Positions 39,601-40,627 of a DNA stretch of 64,000 nucleotides are shown here, in pieces. Origin of the DNA: Pacificispira sp002696645 (lineage in GTDB: Bacteria; Pseudomonadota; Alphaproteobacteria; UBA8366; Aestuariispiraceae). The notes beneath the pieces are model-generated. The model did not search any database. It saw only the letters and a program-made list of their open reading frames with translations, and was not told the DNA's origin. Position numbers and translations under genes: made by a program. The stretch is from assembly GCF_048892425.1 (NCBI RefSeq), contig NZ_JBLZHU010000001.1:372001-436000 (forward strand), in the 5' to 3' direction. How positions within the stretch are numbered: the stretch's first letter is position 1; each line of letters starts with the position of its first letter.

Positions 39601-40426
39601 GGTATTCTCTGGCACCCTGACCCAGGCACGCATCTTTGACGAGGTTCGTGACCCGGTTGAGATTGCTCAGAATGCCGGTGAACCTTTGCCCGACGATACC
39701 GACCATGTCACAGCGGATTATCACTTCGGCAGCTATAATGCTGGCAATCAAACGGTTGAGGATGTTTCCGGCAACGGCAATCATCTGACCTATCAGACCG
39801 TTTCCGGCTTCGCCCCGTCTGGCGATCCGGAAGTGATTGTGGGTGGTTCCGGTGAAACCCTGATCGGGTTCGAAGACCTGATCAATGGCGGGGATCAGGA
39901 TTACAACGACGCGATCTTGTCGGTGAAACCTGTTCCGTCTGCGGCTGACTTCCATCAGGGCGATCAGTTATGGGGCGGCGATGTCGGCGGCACGGGCGAT
40001 GGAGAACACGATGCGTTCTTCTATGCACGCGGCGATGGGGTCGACACCATCAACGACTTCGAAGTTGGCACGGATCAGTTGTTCATCAGCGGCTATGAAC
40101 AGGATGATATGACAATCCTGCAGGATGGGGATGATACAATCATCAGCCTGGGTGATGGTGGTGCGATCAAACTGGTTGGTGTTGACGCTTCTGTCTTCGG
40201 GGCAGAAGACAATATCGCCTCTTACGACGCCGATACGGATCAGGATGGATCGTTGAACATCGATGAACTGATGCAAATGAAGGATGACGTGCTGGGTGAC
40301 AGCGGCGGAGACACGGGCGGAGCGACACCTCCTCCATCCGCTCATGACGCTGGAATCGTTATGATCGCGCCGGTGATACCGGGGCTGACCGATAACAACA
40401 GCAACGAAGACCCGCAGAATGGGTAA
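12656..40426 (+). CDS. Giant type I-secreted RTX adhesin (LapA/BapA-like)
   Basis: A 9,256-residue, very acidic surface or secreted protein with no Sec signal, expected to leave through the T1SS encoded beside it and to act in adhesion or biofilm formation. Order of parts: residues 1-285, N-terminal region with a duplicated ~75-residue module; about 286-325, proline tract; about 332-6375, some 25 DUF5801-like repeats (each starting near Val-Asp-Glu-Asp-Asp-Leu and ending Asp-Asp-Val-Pro) alternating with VCBS-like domains; cadherin-like domain to about 6510; RTX glycine-rich nonapeptide blocks scattered from 6516 to 8695; DUF4114 at about 7462-7638; a sugar-binding-like beta domain at 7699-7882; twin 184-residue domains at 8076-8438; a second DUF4114 split around a LamG-like domain (8701-9094); C-terminal secretion region with Gly-Asp-Gly-Val-Asp-Thr-Ile-Asn-Asp-Phe; EF-hand 9193-9204; short tail. 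I chose ATG 12656, which has a GGACGGAAG ribosome binding site; a TTG at 12626 would add 10 residues. Only four Cys were seen, all past residue 7900. The ligand is unknown. Confidence 0.93.
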   Translation: MAVDGEIPKMGYENGADDQFNFVSDENPIASSAVTVPEPGPGQTQTMTVTPGQALQVDFDVESAQVSGDGSQITMTLANGGTIVLQSPTPGAFTADPPVLLTPQGSFEQALQTFGVDGNGNQAQFTQAAGDNVFQFGSSDDAVLAGDAITVDRPEAGGTAFYEILPGQPLQLTFSLDDVSEILQTDNDIVLVFPTGEEVRFQSMVEAAFSDAPPILLMPDGGLVSAQELLSLGSDINALADALQGVDSAAGNSSVGPVTHYGDGSAEDFSGIGLGDIADVPRFLSSPPPPPPPPPPPPPPPPPPPPPPIPAPPPIPTPPPLPPADTAPGDLTVPRLTVDEDDLAIADGDLVDGTDAANTAADQISQGTLPVNVNFGADGPAAANALVFSTGTPSAMTALGVTSDGEALTYALSNNGTVLTASTSEGTVFTVTLVPTGVSGTVGNYNIEFDLVGTVDHPTAGEQDVLSYVNGSGQGVLTLVVTDGDGSTANASFAIGIRDDVPQITLESGSIVQSTSVAVSEDDLPDGSDQSDSLSASADLGLSGGVLATIDYGADGPAAGAPATLSYEDFDFAIVGPTGLTSQGDAITYSQTGDVLTATADGRDVFTVTVNSDGTYTFELKDTIDHDAGDSYNSETLTFTINGTPNAATQAAAIDGDGDPATGIDGVLVTQSFNVGIADDVPVAEVAHTTNPSELAGTVDEDDLNDGTDQSDSPSVSGSIGFDAGDLITIDYGADGPAAGSPTGLGFDDMDFTIEGPVGLTSQGEEITYSYDETTDTLTGTADGRDVFTVSLDGSGGFTFNLLDSIDHQDGSGQNITELGFRVTGEPNAAALASTDYDQDAVSNLDGMTVTQEFRVAVVDDVPQVQNNQDAVGAAVTGAVDEDDLTDGTDATKESLTTGGDMGLAGGRDLVTIDYGADGAADNAPTALQYDDMDWVVTGPAGLTSGGEAITYNDPAGDVLTATAGGRDIFTVTLNSDGSYTFELLDQIDHETADGQNVEALSFSVTGTPSADAIADIADYDQDAANGLASQQITQTLAVDVTDDVPVAIVTDTVVAADTVSLDEDDLGNGSDGTGPASASGSLGLAGHALYTIDLGADAAGSTGPTSLNYDDFDYTITGPTDLTSNGQPIVFTQSGDTLTGVAGGNDVMTVTLNADGTYTVALLDQIDHPTGAGENTQNLSFSLSGTVKDGVEILDGDGDPVDLSNVTVSKGFAVEIVDDVPVALDDDGGQTKVDGTLSGNVLTNDTVGADDDGATLEVTSFTYTDENGATQTGTIGEAADTQYGSFTLNSDGSWTFDPSDSVDFAGGTSLTEGITYTITDDDGDTDSAVLDLTVVSGPGVTVNLPPSGDPNLGANGAFVDEDDLTAAQGDSDVGTDGTGSSAVSGTIDIDVGNAGFGSLTIAGSAALDAMTLSSDGVGLVYTSDGDVLTATAGAGGPTVFTVSITGDESSGFGWTFDLVGNLDHPDGAGQNVINNLPFTVTLTDGDGTAVSDIIQVDVVDDVPVLAMGDAPSLATAVTVDEDDATGGTDGADSSSATGDLGLIGKDLFTVDTGADSDSATGGTTLTYGDFDYTISGPTDLTSNGVAITYNQVGDVLTASAGSETVFTVTLNSDGTYTFDLQGNIDHDTAQGENQTDLTFSLSGTVKDGVEIVDGDGDAVDLSSATVSQTFGVTVVDDVPVATVNNDAIGTATTATVNEDDLSGGNDIIAGVDSQTVDVADGDGNDLVSSGDLGLAGRDLVSINYGADGPAAGAPTALQYDDFTYTITGPTGLTSQGEEITYSQTGDVLTATADGREVFTVTLDGNGGYTFELKDTLDHAPGNGQNTQNLQFSLSGVPNADALALTDYDGDAVEGLSGATVTQSFSVDVTDDIPVANSDPLVFATEGGAEVGGNLLANDSFGADSAGGKVTAFSYTDVNGDSATAPAGSTVDTQYGQLNVQADGTWSYTPNEDADHTATGGAALNDNFSYTIVDGDGDTATADQPIRVRDDKPTITINPPPSGDPNVDVNGAFVDEDDLTAAQGDTAIGSDGTGSSAVSGTLTIDGGQDGISGVALSIPTELTDMGLKSGGVPLTYSTDGQTITAMAGTVTVFTVALTGNATDGYGWTFDLKDNLDHPTATAEDVINNIPFTVTVTDNDGSQASATLEVDVIDDVPTARDDGEYRVQQAGGTTDSTVTGNLLTDNDTVGADSEGAAVVSITYTPEGGGAAVSAVVDPVNGVTVDTESGTLTVNADGTWSYTADDDVQNVGGADVHDDFTYTLQDGDGDQSTANVSVSIGDDGPEISFPTDDGPQAVGDGLVDEANLGLESGDTVTGSDPTPDSSVTRPITVDFGQDGPAASDALVLEIPPALENMGLTSNGVTLTYALSTDGSTITALAGTEAVFTMSLSGNPTDGYSYQFDLLGNLDHASGQGTNLIEDIPFTLVATDGDGTVTKGDIKIDVQDDVPDAKDDGEYRLDQAGDSIGNSVTGNLLTDNDTVGADSDGATITAITYTPEGGGAMVSAVVDPVNGVTVDTQYGELTVGPDGSWSYTADTDIVNVSGQDVEDDFTYTLQDRDGDTDTATVHLVVGDDGPEISFPTDDGPQVTGDGLVDEAALGGEAGDVTTGSVGTGASSVTRPVAIDFGEDGPAATNPVVLEIPQALEDRGLTSNGEGLTYTLSTDGSTITAVTDPSGTPVFTMTLSGNPTDGYSYQFDLQGNLDHAPGQSDNLIEDIPFAVVVTDGDGSVTSGLINIDVRDDVPDAIDDGEYRLQQAGETVDNTVTGNLLTENDVTGADAAKSSITEISYTPEGGGAAVSALVDPINGVTVDTENGTLTVNADGSWSYTADSDVQNVGGADVSDDFTYTLTDGDGDSDTATVHLVIGDDGPEISFPTDEGPQAIGSGLVDEDDLSMDAGDSVDGSDGSSASSITRPVDIDFGEDGPATTDPVQLEITPELTNFGLKSGGETVTYTLSNDGMTITGSANGATVLTMSLSGNATDGFGYTFDLVGPLDHAQGQAENLIENIPFGLVATDGDGSVAKGSIEIDVRDDVPNAVDDGTVVAQEGGDAVTGNVLTNDSAGADGITLTGFTYNDAAGTPQSAAAGTTVKTEFGTLTVNSDGSWTYQADSDIPNNEATNVADGFTYTIVDGDGDTDFASQRIEVGEDVPTISFKEEPGQPDSPTGNRAVDEDDLGLEAGDVETGTDGTGTSSVSQGMTIDFGDDGPAATNPVVLQVPQALEDMHLKSDDQELSYTVSSDGQVITASNGTEDIFTVSLSGNPVDGYSYTFDLTGNLDHPTGNGENIINDIPINVVVTDGNGSVATGVINIDVVDDVPTVTQATGPSVATTVTVDEDDTTEGTDGSQLPIAIGALGLSGITFTSNAGADSDGATVTGGVDLDPSGLTITGPTGLTSNGEMITYDQVGNVLTASADGQPVFTVTLNGDDSYTFELIGSIDHPAGLDENATTLDFGLTGTVNTTFEATDGDGDTTSAGAVTINHGFQVVVTDDVPVAVVNQDAVGTAVTGAVDEDDLGDGTDETKESLTTGGDLGLSNGDLVSIDYGADGAAAGAPTGLGYDDLTYTIDGPAGLTSHGDAVTYNQVGDVLTATAGGRDVFTVTLNEDGSYTFELKDAIDHTDANGENVDQLSFTLTGTPDQAALDAVRDYDADAADGLASAQITQTFGVDVTDDVPVAVVNQDAVGTAVTGSVDEDDLGDGTDETKEGLTTGGDLGLSNGDLVSIDYGADGAAAGAPTGLGYDDLTYTIDGPAGLTSHGDAVTYNQVGDVLTATAGGRDVFTVTLNEDGSYTFELKDAIDHTDANGENVDQLSFTLTGTPDQAALDAVRDYDADAADGLASAQITQTFGVDVTDDVPVAVVNQDAVGTAVTGSVDEDDLGDGTDETKEGLTTGGDLGLSNGDLVSIDYGADGAAAGAPTGLGYDDLTYTIDGPAGLTSHGDAVTYNQVGDVLTATAGGRDVFTVTLNEDGSYTFELKDAIDHTDANGENVDQLSFTLTGTPDQAALDAVRDYDADAADGLASAQITQTFGVDVTDDVPEAIVDVSGVGQATNAIVDEDDLADGTDDTKEGLSASGDLGFGSGDLITIDYGADGAAAGAASTGLGVADLDFTISGPENLTSQGEPVTYSYDAGTDTLTGTAGGREVFTVSLDGQGGYTFTLKDSLDHTDAQGENAMDLGFTVTGVPSAEALASTDYDQDAISGLSDASVSQTFSVSVVDDVPVATVNDLTTGGEPTILTGRIDTETYNDPGTGFTVSARQIDASGNLTSQSIDNVSVGNSTAGPGLGVKATPESGVAGQLGYDPTEVISEQLVVDFDSAVTGVSFTVANLYNNEFKQGEGVEEGHWAAYNDGQLVAEGDFTANVGNNQGSYTLDLPEGVTINQLVFSANPYAQGIPDADDGQTTTVDSSDYWITGIDYTYIDPNSGGTGETTVTGETVILDEDDLADGSDTDKEGLSANGDLNLAGEDLITIDYGADGPADGAPTALQYDDLDFSFDESTLPTDLTSAGDAITFTQDNGVLTAIATDDLGATRPVFTVTLNPDASYTFQLIDTLDHPQATAEDTITLNFDILGTPKDGAGTDYDLDPAALDGLVFQHEFGVQIVDDVPVAVDDSAGPVEEGQSVSGNVVDANDTVGADGASVTSVEYTDGSGNTVSYTVDPVTGATITVDTGVLTIAADGSYTFTTGDDAVTGSESVFENFTYTLTDGDGDQDTAVLSIEVTDDDVPTVTIEYPGANATAGVVNEDDLGSEDGDGASGSDQSGASSVSGTIGIDTGDDGFGSIALTVPQALEDMALTSGGEAISYSVSTDGQTITAMADGSQVFTVSVTGNEADGFGWTFDLTGQIDHPTGDGANVISGLPFGVTVTDADGDATDATINVDVVDDVPVAVDDATLTLEEGGNTVTGNVMGNDTEGADGAEVTSFTYTDETGAEQTGAVGVEVNTQYGALTVQADGSFTYTSDAGETHTDGAPLLDAFTYTITDGDGDTSSATQAFEITDDGPQPPVPMPPPGTEPPPPGEPPVGGEDPDHPELGVNAGRVDEDDLTDGSDADKEPTTVTGTLTIDAGDDGLGSVAFTDSGLMPTLTSGGVPVTLTPSTDGQTITGTADGVPVFTMELTDGGTGYSFTLQGTLDQPVGEGENEIDLPFTVEVTDGDGSTASTTFHISVVDDVPVAVDDATLTLEEGGNTVTGNVMGNDTEGADGAEVTSFTYTDETGAEQTGAVGVEVNTQYGALTVQADGSFTYTSDAGETHTDGTPLLDAFTYTITDGDGDTSSATQAFTITDDGPQPPVPMPPPGTEPPPPGEPPVGGEDPDHPELGVNAGRVDEDDLADGSDADKEPTTVTGTLTIDAGDDGLGSVAFTDSGLMPTLTSGGVPVTLTPSTDGQTITGTADGVPVFTMELTDGGTGYSFTLQGTLDQPVGEGENEIDLPFTVEVTDGDGSTASTTFHISVVDDVPTAIDDSAGPVEEGQSVSGNVVDANDTVGADGASVTSVEYTDGSGNTVSYTVDPVTGATITVDTGVLTIAADGSYTFTTGDDAVTGSESVFENFTYTLTDGDGDQDTAVLSIEVTDDDVPTVTIEYPGANATAGVVNEDDLGSEDGDVASGSDQSGASSVSGTIGIDTGDDGFGSIALTVPQALENMALTSGGEAISYSVSTDGQTITAMADGSQVFTVSVTGNEADGFGWTFDLTGQIDHPTGDGANVISGLPFGVTVTDADGDATDATIKVDVIDDVPVALTDAIVVGQADSVSVDEDDLADGTDGSDTTSVSGNLGFGSGDVIAIDYGADGAADGAPSGVSYGDLDFTINGPAGLTSQGKEIGYSQTGNVLTATSEDGRDVFTVTLNGDGSYTFNLMDSLDHADGAGENAMDLGFTITGTPNADVLAAAVDGDGDAVSGLSDASVTQSFSVSVVDDVPVATANDLTGEPEVVTVTITAENYSETGAGFTVTGRQIDSNGTLTDKSTDLVSTHANPPGFGVTGAASGDNSEIGYSDSDMISEELHIDFDQPITEVTISYSWMNSHEDGTYTLYRDGQPVGSATVTGVTDQVDAAFTAQADDGGSFDSIVFTAPSGGGNDFLVHSVEFEQTVDGTGGVVSEVVTVDEDDLPDGSDLDKEPLTASGDLGLNGEELISIDYGADGAAPGAPSSLGYADLTFTIEGPEGLTSQGEEITYSQTGDVMTASADGRDVFTVTLNADGSFTFTLMDTIDHQTADGENVSTLSFGLSGVPSETAVTDYDLDPADLGDVTFNHSFQVNVIDDVPQAVDDATVTLNEGGAVVEGSVMDNDTQGADGASVTEIGYTDANGNPATATVDPVNGASVATEFGTLTIAADGSYTFTSNTSVENPNGAAVSDGFTYTITDADGDTATATQTFAIEDTLPELSLQIGPAEGLEDQPIALSIAADLAQANGAVTIGVQLGNVPTDATLVTGTGQVLTGSASYTLTPDELEGLTIQAGEHSADDFAITVTATATHSVTGETVTTDAMPLPVTVHEVADGPTLTVDADVVATGDEGTDDHLVGGDGSDTLQGGAGDDVIEGEGGNDLLIGDTYDGTMSAALNIDVGLIDQDGSEVAGLTLSGLPAGATLTSDTGSITVTANGTAELTAADLEGLTVTFPAGTEGFDIAVAARTVDTDFDDNTTDTSADVIQTISVSLPAGDGFGDDTIIGGEGDDTIYGNRGDDVLHGDGPDVPEIELVTGTQTIYVTDRGPSIDIGGIGGSSGSGDQGELTEPDHVSEGGFTITGTLDVAQGGVVTSINYTAEGGQTAYATVDSTNGVTVDTQYGSLTVNADGSFSYTSDQDEDHAPNGDPLPDPFSFTSAVSAGSTSGTGTPGGNLGSGDNDFVDSNDNNHNGTSGSDTFVVDRDLRMNENFQMGDGDDVIVVNGNTSQGNNLNMGGGDDAVMLSENIGGNTAMDGGNGNDVLYLGKDRDSYQLQNFTDNQGHINTQIIDLDTGNMLTVNNIEAISFADGVIIGNADLVETGGGEPIDIGTYNDTIYGEEGNDQLYGDQGNDVLRGGEGDDTVDGGTGIDDVHAGSGNDSGIFTVGEGGVGERYDGGTGTDTLTIRYSAADLENPAIVAELREIQDFIANNSNPLTDAGAERTFQALGITVQDWEDVTLEGPDLPPPVDAQDDGTETLAEGGESTSGNLLSNDETGGGEITQFTYTDEGGDTQTAAAGETVDTIYGTLTVNADGSYTYTSDPSEDHSGGGLSETVTYTLENEYGSDTASITLNVTDTVPVAQDDANSTVEGGDAVTGNLLTNDDLGADGSSLTSFTYTDANGAQQTSAANQTVVTQTGSLTVNADGSYSFTANDSVVHSTDGETEQEVFTYTITDGDGDTSMATATIDITDTDPTLEVAASGTGVEDQVIPLDLSYDVTGEDVASSSFTISGVPEGASLTVGTQTSPGVWSLTAAELETAGLNPPHDFSGDIDLTLTASVTDVDGDVATDSQDFTVYVAPVVDEIELTAESETATFVPKNGGGEPEPGEGIRVTNMGHESASYNNTFGYVIMVAGVPTVGEILFSNTKQEINVTKEIEGVDPDSVEFFVISNGASLNPGLTSGTEVTFSQNAQGNWVASTANGPLSGQGDPVIFSNPALNENNYDYTTDNQVVGNQNWEDIANGGDMDFNDVNMNVERYEIPAGTGENEVLVGTPQDDVLDGGAGDDTITGLGGDDTITGGTGNDTIYGDGENDGTTTIVTVGDPSVVFFSSFEDIPDNAEQSNPSTFADSIDGWRSTADKVEIWTDEDVRDLGNQPDGTNQAADGDNFVELNNVPGNTFADADGIYRDVQTVAGEVYELTFSYSGRPGYDETVNAMEITVDGEQLGSYSQDMSNQTQHDWQTVTVRFVGTGEPMRIVFAENSTNDQHDGRGMSLDDITLVDTGTMEVAGLEGESFNDTIYGNAGDDTIYGQQGDDLIFGDNAAGTLAEGCFVAPIEITAAATDTDGSEEVLTIEIGNIPDGATLTNAAGDTFTGSQVHVLTPDQLAGLQIEVPNGTGDFSLSVEVTVLDTDPDQGGTDTGTRSTTLAIDIPEPVTSDGNATYDDTIYGGAGSDTISGQQGNDVLYGDGGPDDTGTGNQPVEVEFDLSTPSYSDDPLNQYGSSGDHYAKGYMDDDQMVVKLGGKDDCGVCDMAGGFTSNFSVDAAASGTTITFSYRMIVDQDYESDEFGEVWVAIDGQRIDINGNDFVTRVFGNGNGGGDSDTGWQTVTLDVGDLPAGDHQITLGGYNNAKTTESESIEIRFDDLEVSGTVGGVEPVDPPVSQPVEVEFDLSTPSYSDDPLNQYSSSGDHYAKGYMDDDQMVVKLGGKDDCDITDMSGGFTSNFSVDAAATETTITFSYRMIVDDDFESNEFGEVWVAIDGQRIDINGDDFVTRVFGNGNGGGDSDTGWQTVTVNVGDLPAGDHQITLGGYNNAKTTESESVEIRFDNLEVSGMVGGVEPVDPAESLSLDITGTDIDTSDVVATWHDAGVTLQALRYDPSTDSYSDRNFSTKDISFTINGSNTSDTSLHGSYNYAGISVGGGIDGGEIDTIDGQTTTGTEVMRMTFDEPMGEVSVTVSALFDGETQITADHGPYDPGYLEQARWTAFGPDGQQATGVIDGTVNGLASATITAGFPITSIELTPMNDGAGNSGHNSDFLLKAVSAQPYEAPSIDSDNNDTIHGGSGDDQVFGQYGNDFLQGGSGNDIVSGGAGRDWIMGGSDAGSVDVGPQSLTVTFQGTDASYSNSVGYYVLDDEGTPETGQVIWANLHQTDVGSTHTILLDGFDKEDIGFFLIPDGADINQGLADGTVVTFGESATGEITIFADGQELQGQDAKAYFSNPSSLNSDGQDHTQVTEITDGVGLTINSDGKDGYLQGGGDVISGQQVTVEVGFKATEQASNFTPLVSYSAGRNNGNEFTIGAQNGTIQVMIAGVAVVTTILASGLFDGQEHMISATWDGASGDLKVYVDGVQGFAANNVATGQSLNSGGTLVFGQEQDSDGGGFDQDQVFSGTLTQARIFDEVRDPVEIAQNAGEPLPDDTDHVTADYHFGSYNAGNQTVEDVSGNGNHLTYQTVSGFAPSGDPEVIVGGSGETLIGFEDLINGGDQDYNDAILSVKPVPSAADFHQGDQLWGGDVGGTGDGEHDAFFYARGDGVDTINDFEVGTDQLFISGYEQDDMTILQDGDDTIISLGDGGAIKLVGVDASVFGAEDNIASYDADTDQDGSLNIDELMQMKDDVLGDSGGDTGGATPPPSAHDAGIVMIAPVIPGLTDNNSNEDPQNG
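12776..13380 (+). repeat. Duplicated N-terminal module of the adhesin
   Basis: Two successive protein segments share the pattern Pro-Gly-Gln-x-Leu-Gln, a beta-rich stretch with Gly-(Gly/Glu)-x-(Ile/Val), then Pro-Pro-(Val/Ile)-Leu-Leu-x-Pro and a short Leu-rich helix ending in Leu-x-x-x-Gly (first at about 12800-13010, second at about 13145-13365). DNA identity is low, so this is an old duplication. It stands where LapA-type adhesins carry their cell-surface retention module. Confidence 0.6.
13513..13626 (+). repeat. Polyproline-encoding tract of the adhesin
   Basis: A run of CCN codons encodes more than 20 consecutive prolines followed by Pro-rich Ile/Ala/Thr-containing triplets, at residues about 286-324. 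It separates the N-terminal module from the repeat array and probably forms a stiff polyproline helix, possibly the part that spans the outer membrane channel or cell wall. Confidence 0.85.
23135..24763 (+). repeat. Three near-identical 543-bp tandem repeats
   Basis: Copies start at 23135, 23678 and 24221, an exact spacing of 543 bp (181 codons). They are almost identical in DNA, with only scattered, mostly synonymous differences; the first copy has Ala-Val-Asp and Lys-Glu-Ser where the other two have Ser-Val-Asp and Lys-Glu-Gly. Flanking units of the same family are far more diverged, so these three are recent copies or are kept alike by gene conversion. Confidence 0.93.
26474..27276 (+). 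repeat. Long duplicated block, copy A
   Basis: This stretch, a VCBS-like domain plus a DUF5801-like unit, recurs 2,547 bp downstream at 29021-29823 without gaps and with few substitutions (for example GACGGGGCG against GACGTCGCG near 26899). Both copies are in frame. Confidence 0.9.
27301..29010 (+). repeat. Tandem 855-bp duplication, copies B and B'
   Basis: 27301-28155 and 28156-29010 are nearly identical and each encodes 285 residues: a VCBS-like domain, a Pro/Gly/Glu-rich linker and a DUF5801-like unit. Together with blocks A and A' on either side they form an A-B-B'-A' arrangement. Confidence 0.92.
29021..29823 (+). repeat. Long duplicated block, copy A'
   Basis: Second copy of block A (26474-27276), at an offset of 2,547 bp. 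The match begins at GATGACAGTGCGGGTCC and ends just after the GATGCAACGATTAA segment, where the two copies continue into different repeat units. Confidence 0.9.
32200..33760 (+). repeat. First cluster of RTX calcium-binding repeats
   Basis: Glycine/aspartate nonapeptides of the GGxGxDxUx type occur at about 32200-32290, 32611-32704, 33200-33440 (more degenerate) and 33610-33760, with beta domains inserted between them. These bind calcium and fold after export, as known for RTX proteins. Confidence 0.88.
35600..38740 (+). repeat. Further RTX blocks interleaved with binding-type domains
   Basis: Nonapeptide blocks lie at about 35600-35720, 36325-36410, 36765-36850 and 38605-38740. Between them are a sugar-binding-like beta domain (about 35750-36300), a cadherin-like domain (about 36430-36760), the twin domains and another beta domain. 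Confidence 0.85.
36881..37970 (+). repeat. Twin 552-bp repeats encoding a 184-residue domain
   Basis: 36881-37432 and 37433-37970 encode two closely similar domains beginning Val-Glu-Val-Glu-Phe-Asp-Leu and ending near Gly-Gly-Val-Glu-Pro-Val-Asp-Pro. The pattern of strands and a late Arg-Phe-Asp suggests a jelly-roll or carbohydrate-binding fold. The first copy has a Cys-Gly-Val-Cys pair; the second keeps only the first Cys. Confidence 0.88.
39955..40426 (+). other. C-terminal T1SS targeting region and EF-hand of the adhesin
   Basis: Residues about 9100-9180 contain the late RTX-like strand pattern with Asp-Gly-Val-Asp-Thr-Ile-Asn-Asp-Phe and Asp-Gln-Leu, typical of the C-terminal target domain of LapA-like T1SS substrates. 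A canonical EF-hand loop follows (DTDQDGSLNIDE, 40232-40267), then a 50-residue Gly/Pro/Asn-rich tail. Confidence 0.8.
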
Positions 40427-40464
40427 CGCGTTCTAGCCATTAGAGCGCATGTGCGAAAATGACG

Positions 40465-40496
40465 AAGCGGAGGACTGAATGGTCCTCCGCTTTTTC
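40465..40496 (+). terminator. Rho-independent terminator after the adhesin gene
   Basis: GCGGAGGAC (40467-40475) and GTCCTCCGC (40482-40490) form a perfect 9-bp stem, extended by two A-T pairs, around a 6-base loop, followed by a run of five T. It is 38 bp after the adhesin stop codon and should separate adhesin mRNA from the exporter genes. Confidence 0.92.
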
Positions 40497-40627
40497 ATTA
40501 TGTTAACCTTTTGACACGATGGTGTTTGGTATGAATCGTGCTTAAATGTTAGAACTATTGGCTAATCGGGCGTGTATGTCTTAAATAGTGTGACGGTAGG
40601 CTTTAGCGGGAGCGTTGGAATTACTCC

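Noticed and set aside
40428..40448. Short dyad GCGTTCTA/TAGAGCGC after the adhesin stop, similar to AGAGCGCGTTCT at about 58574
   Set aside because: The dyads are short, imperfect and in different arrangement, so they cannot be called a shared element without a genome-wide search; the real terminator is at 40465-40496.
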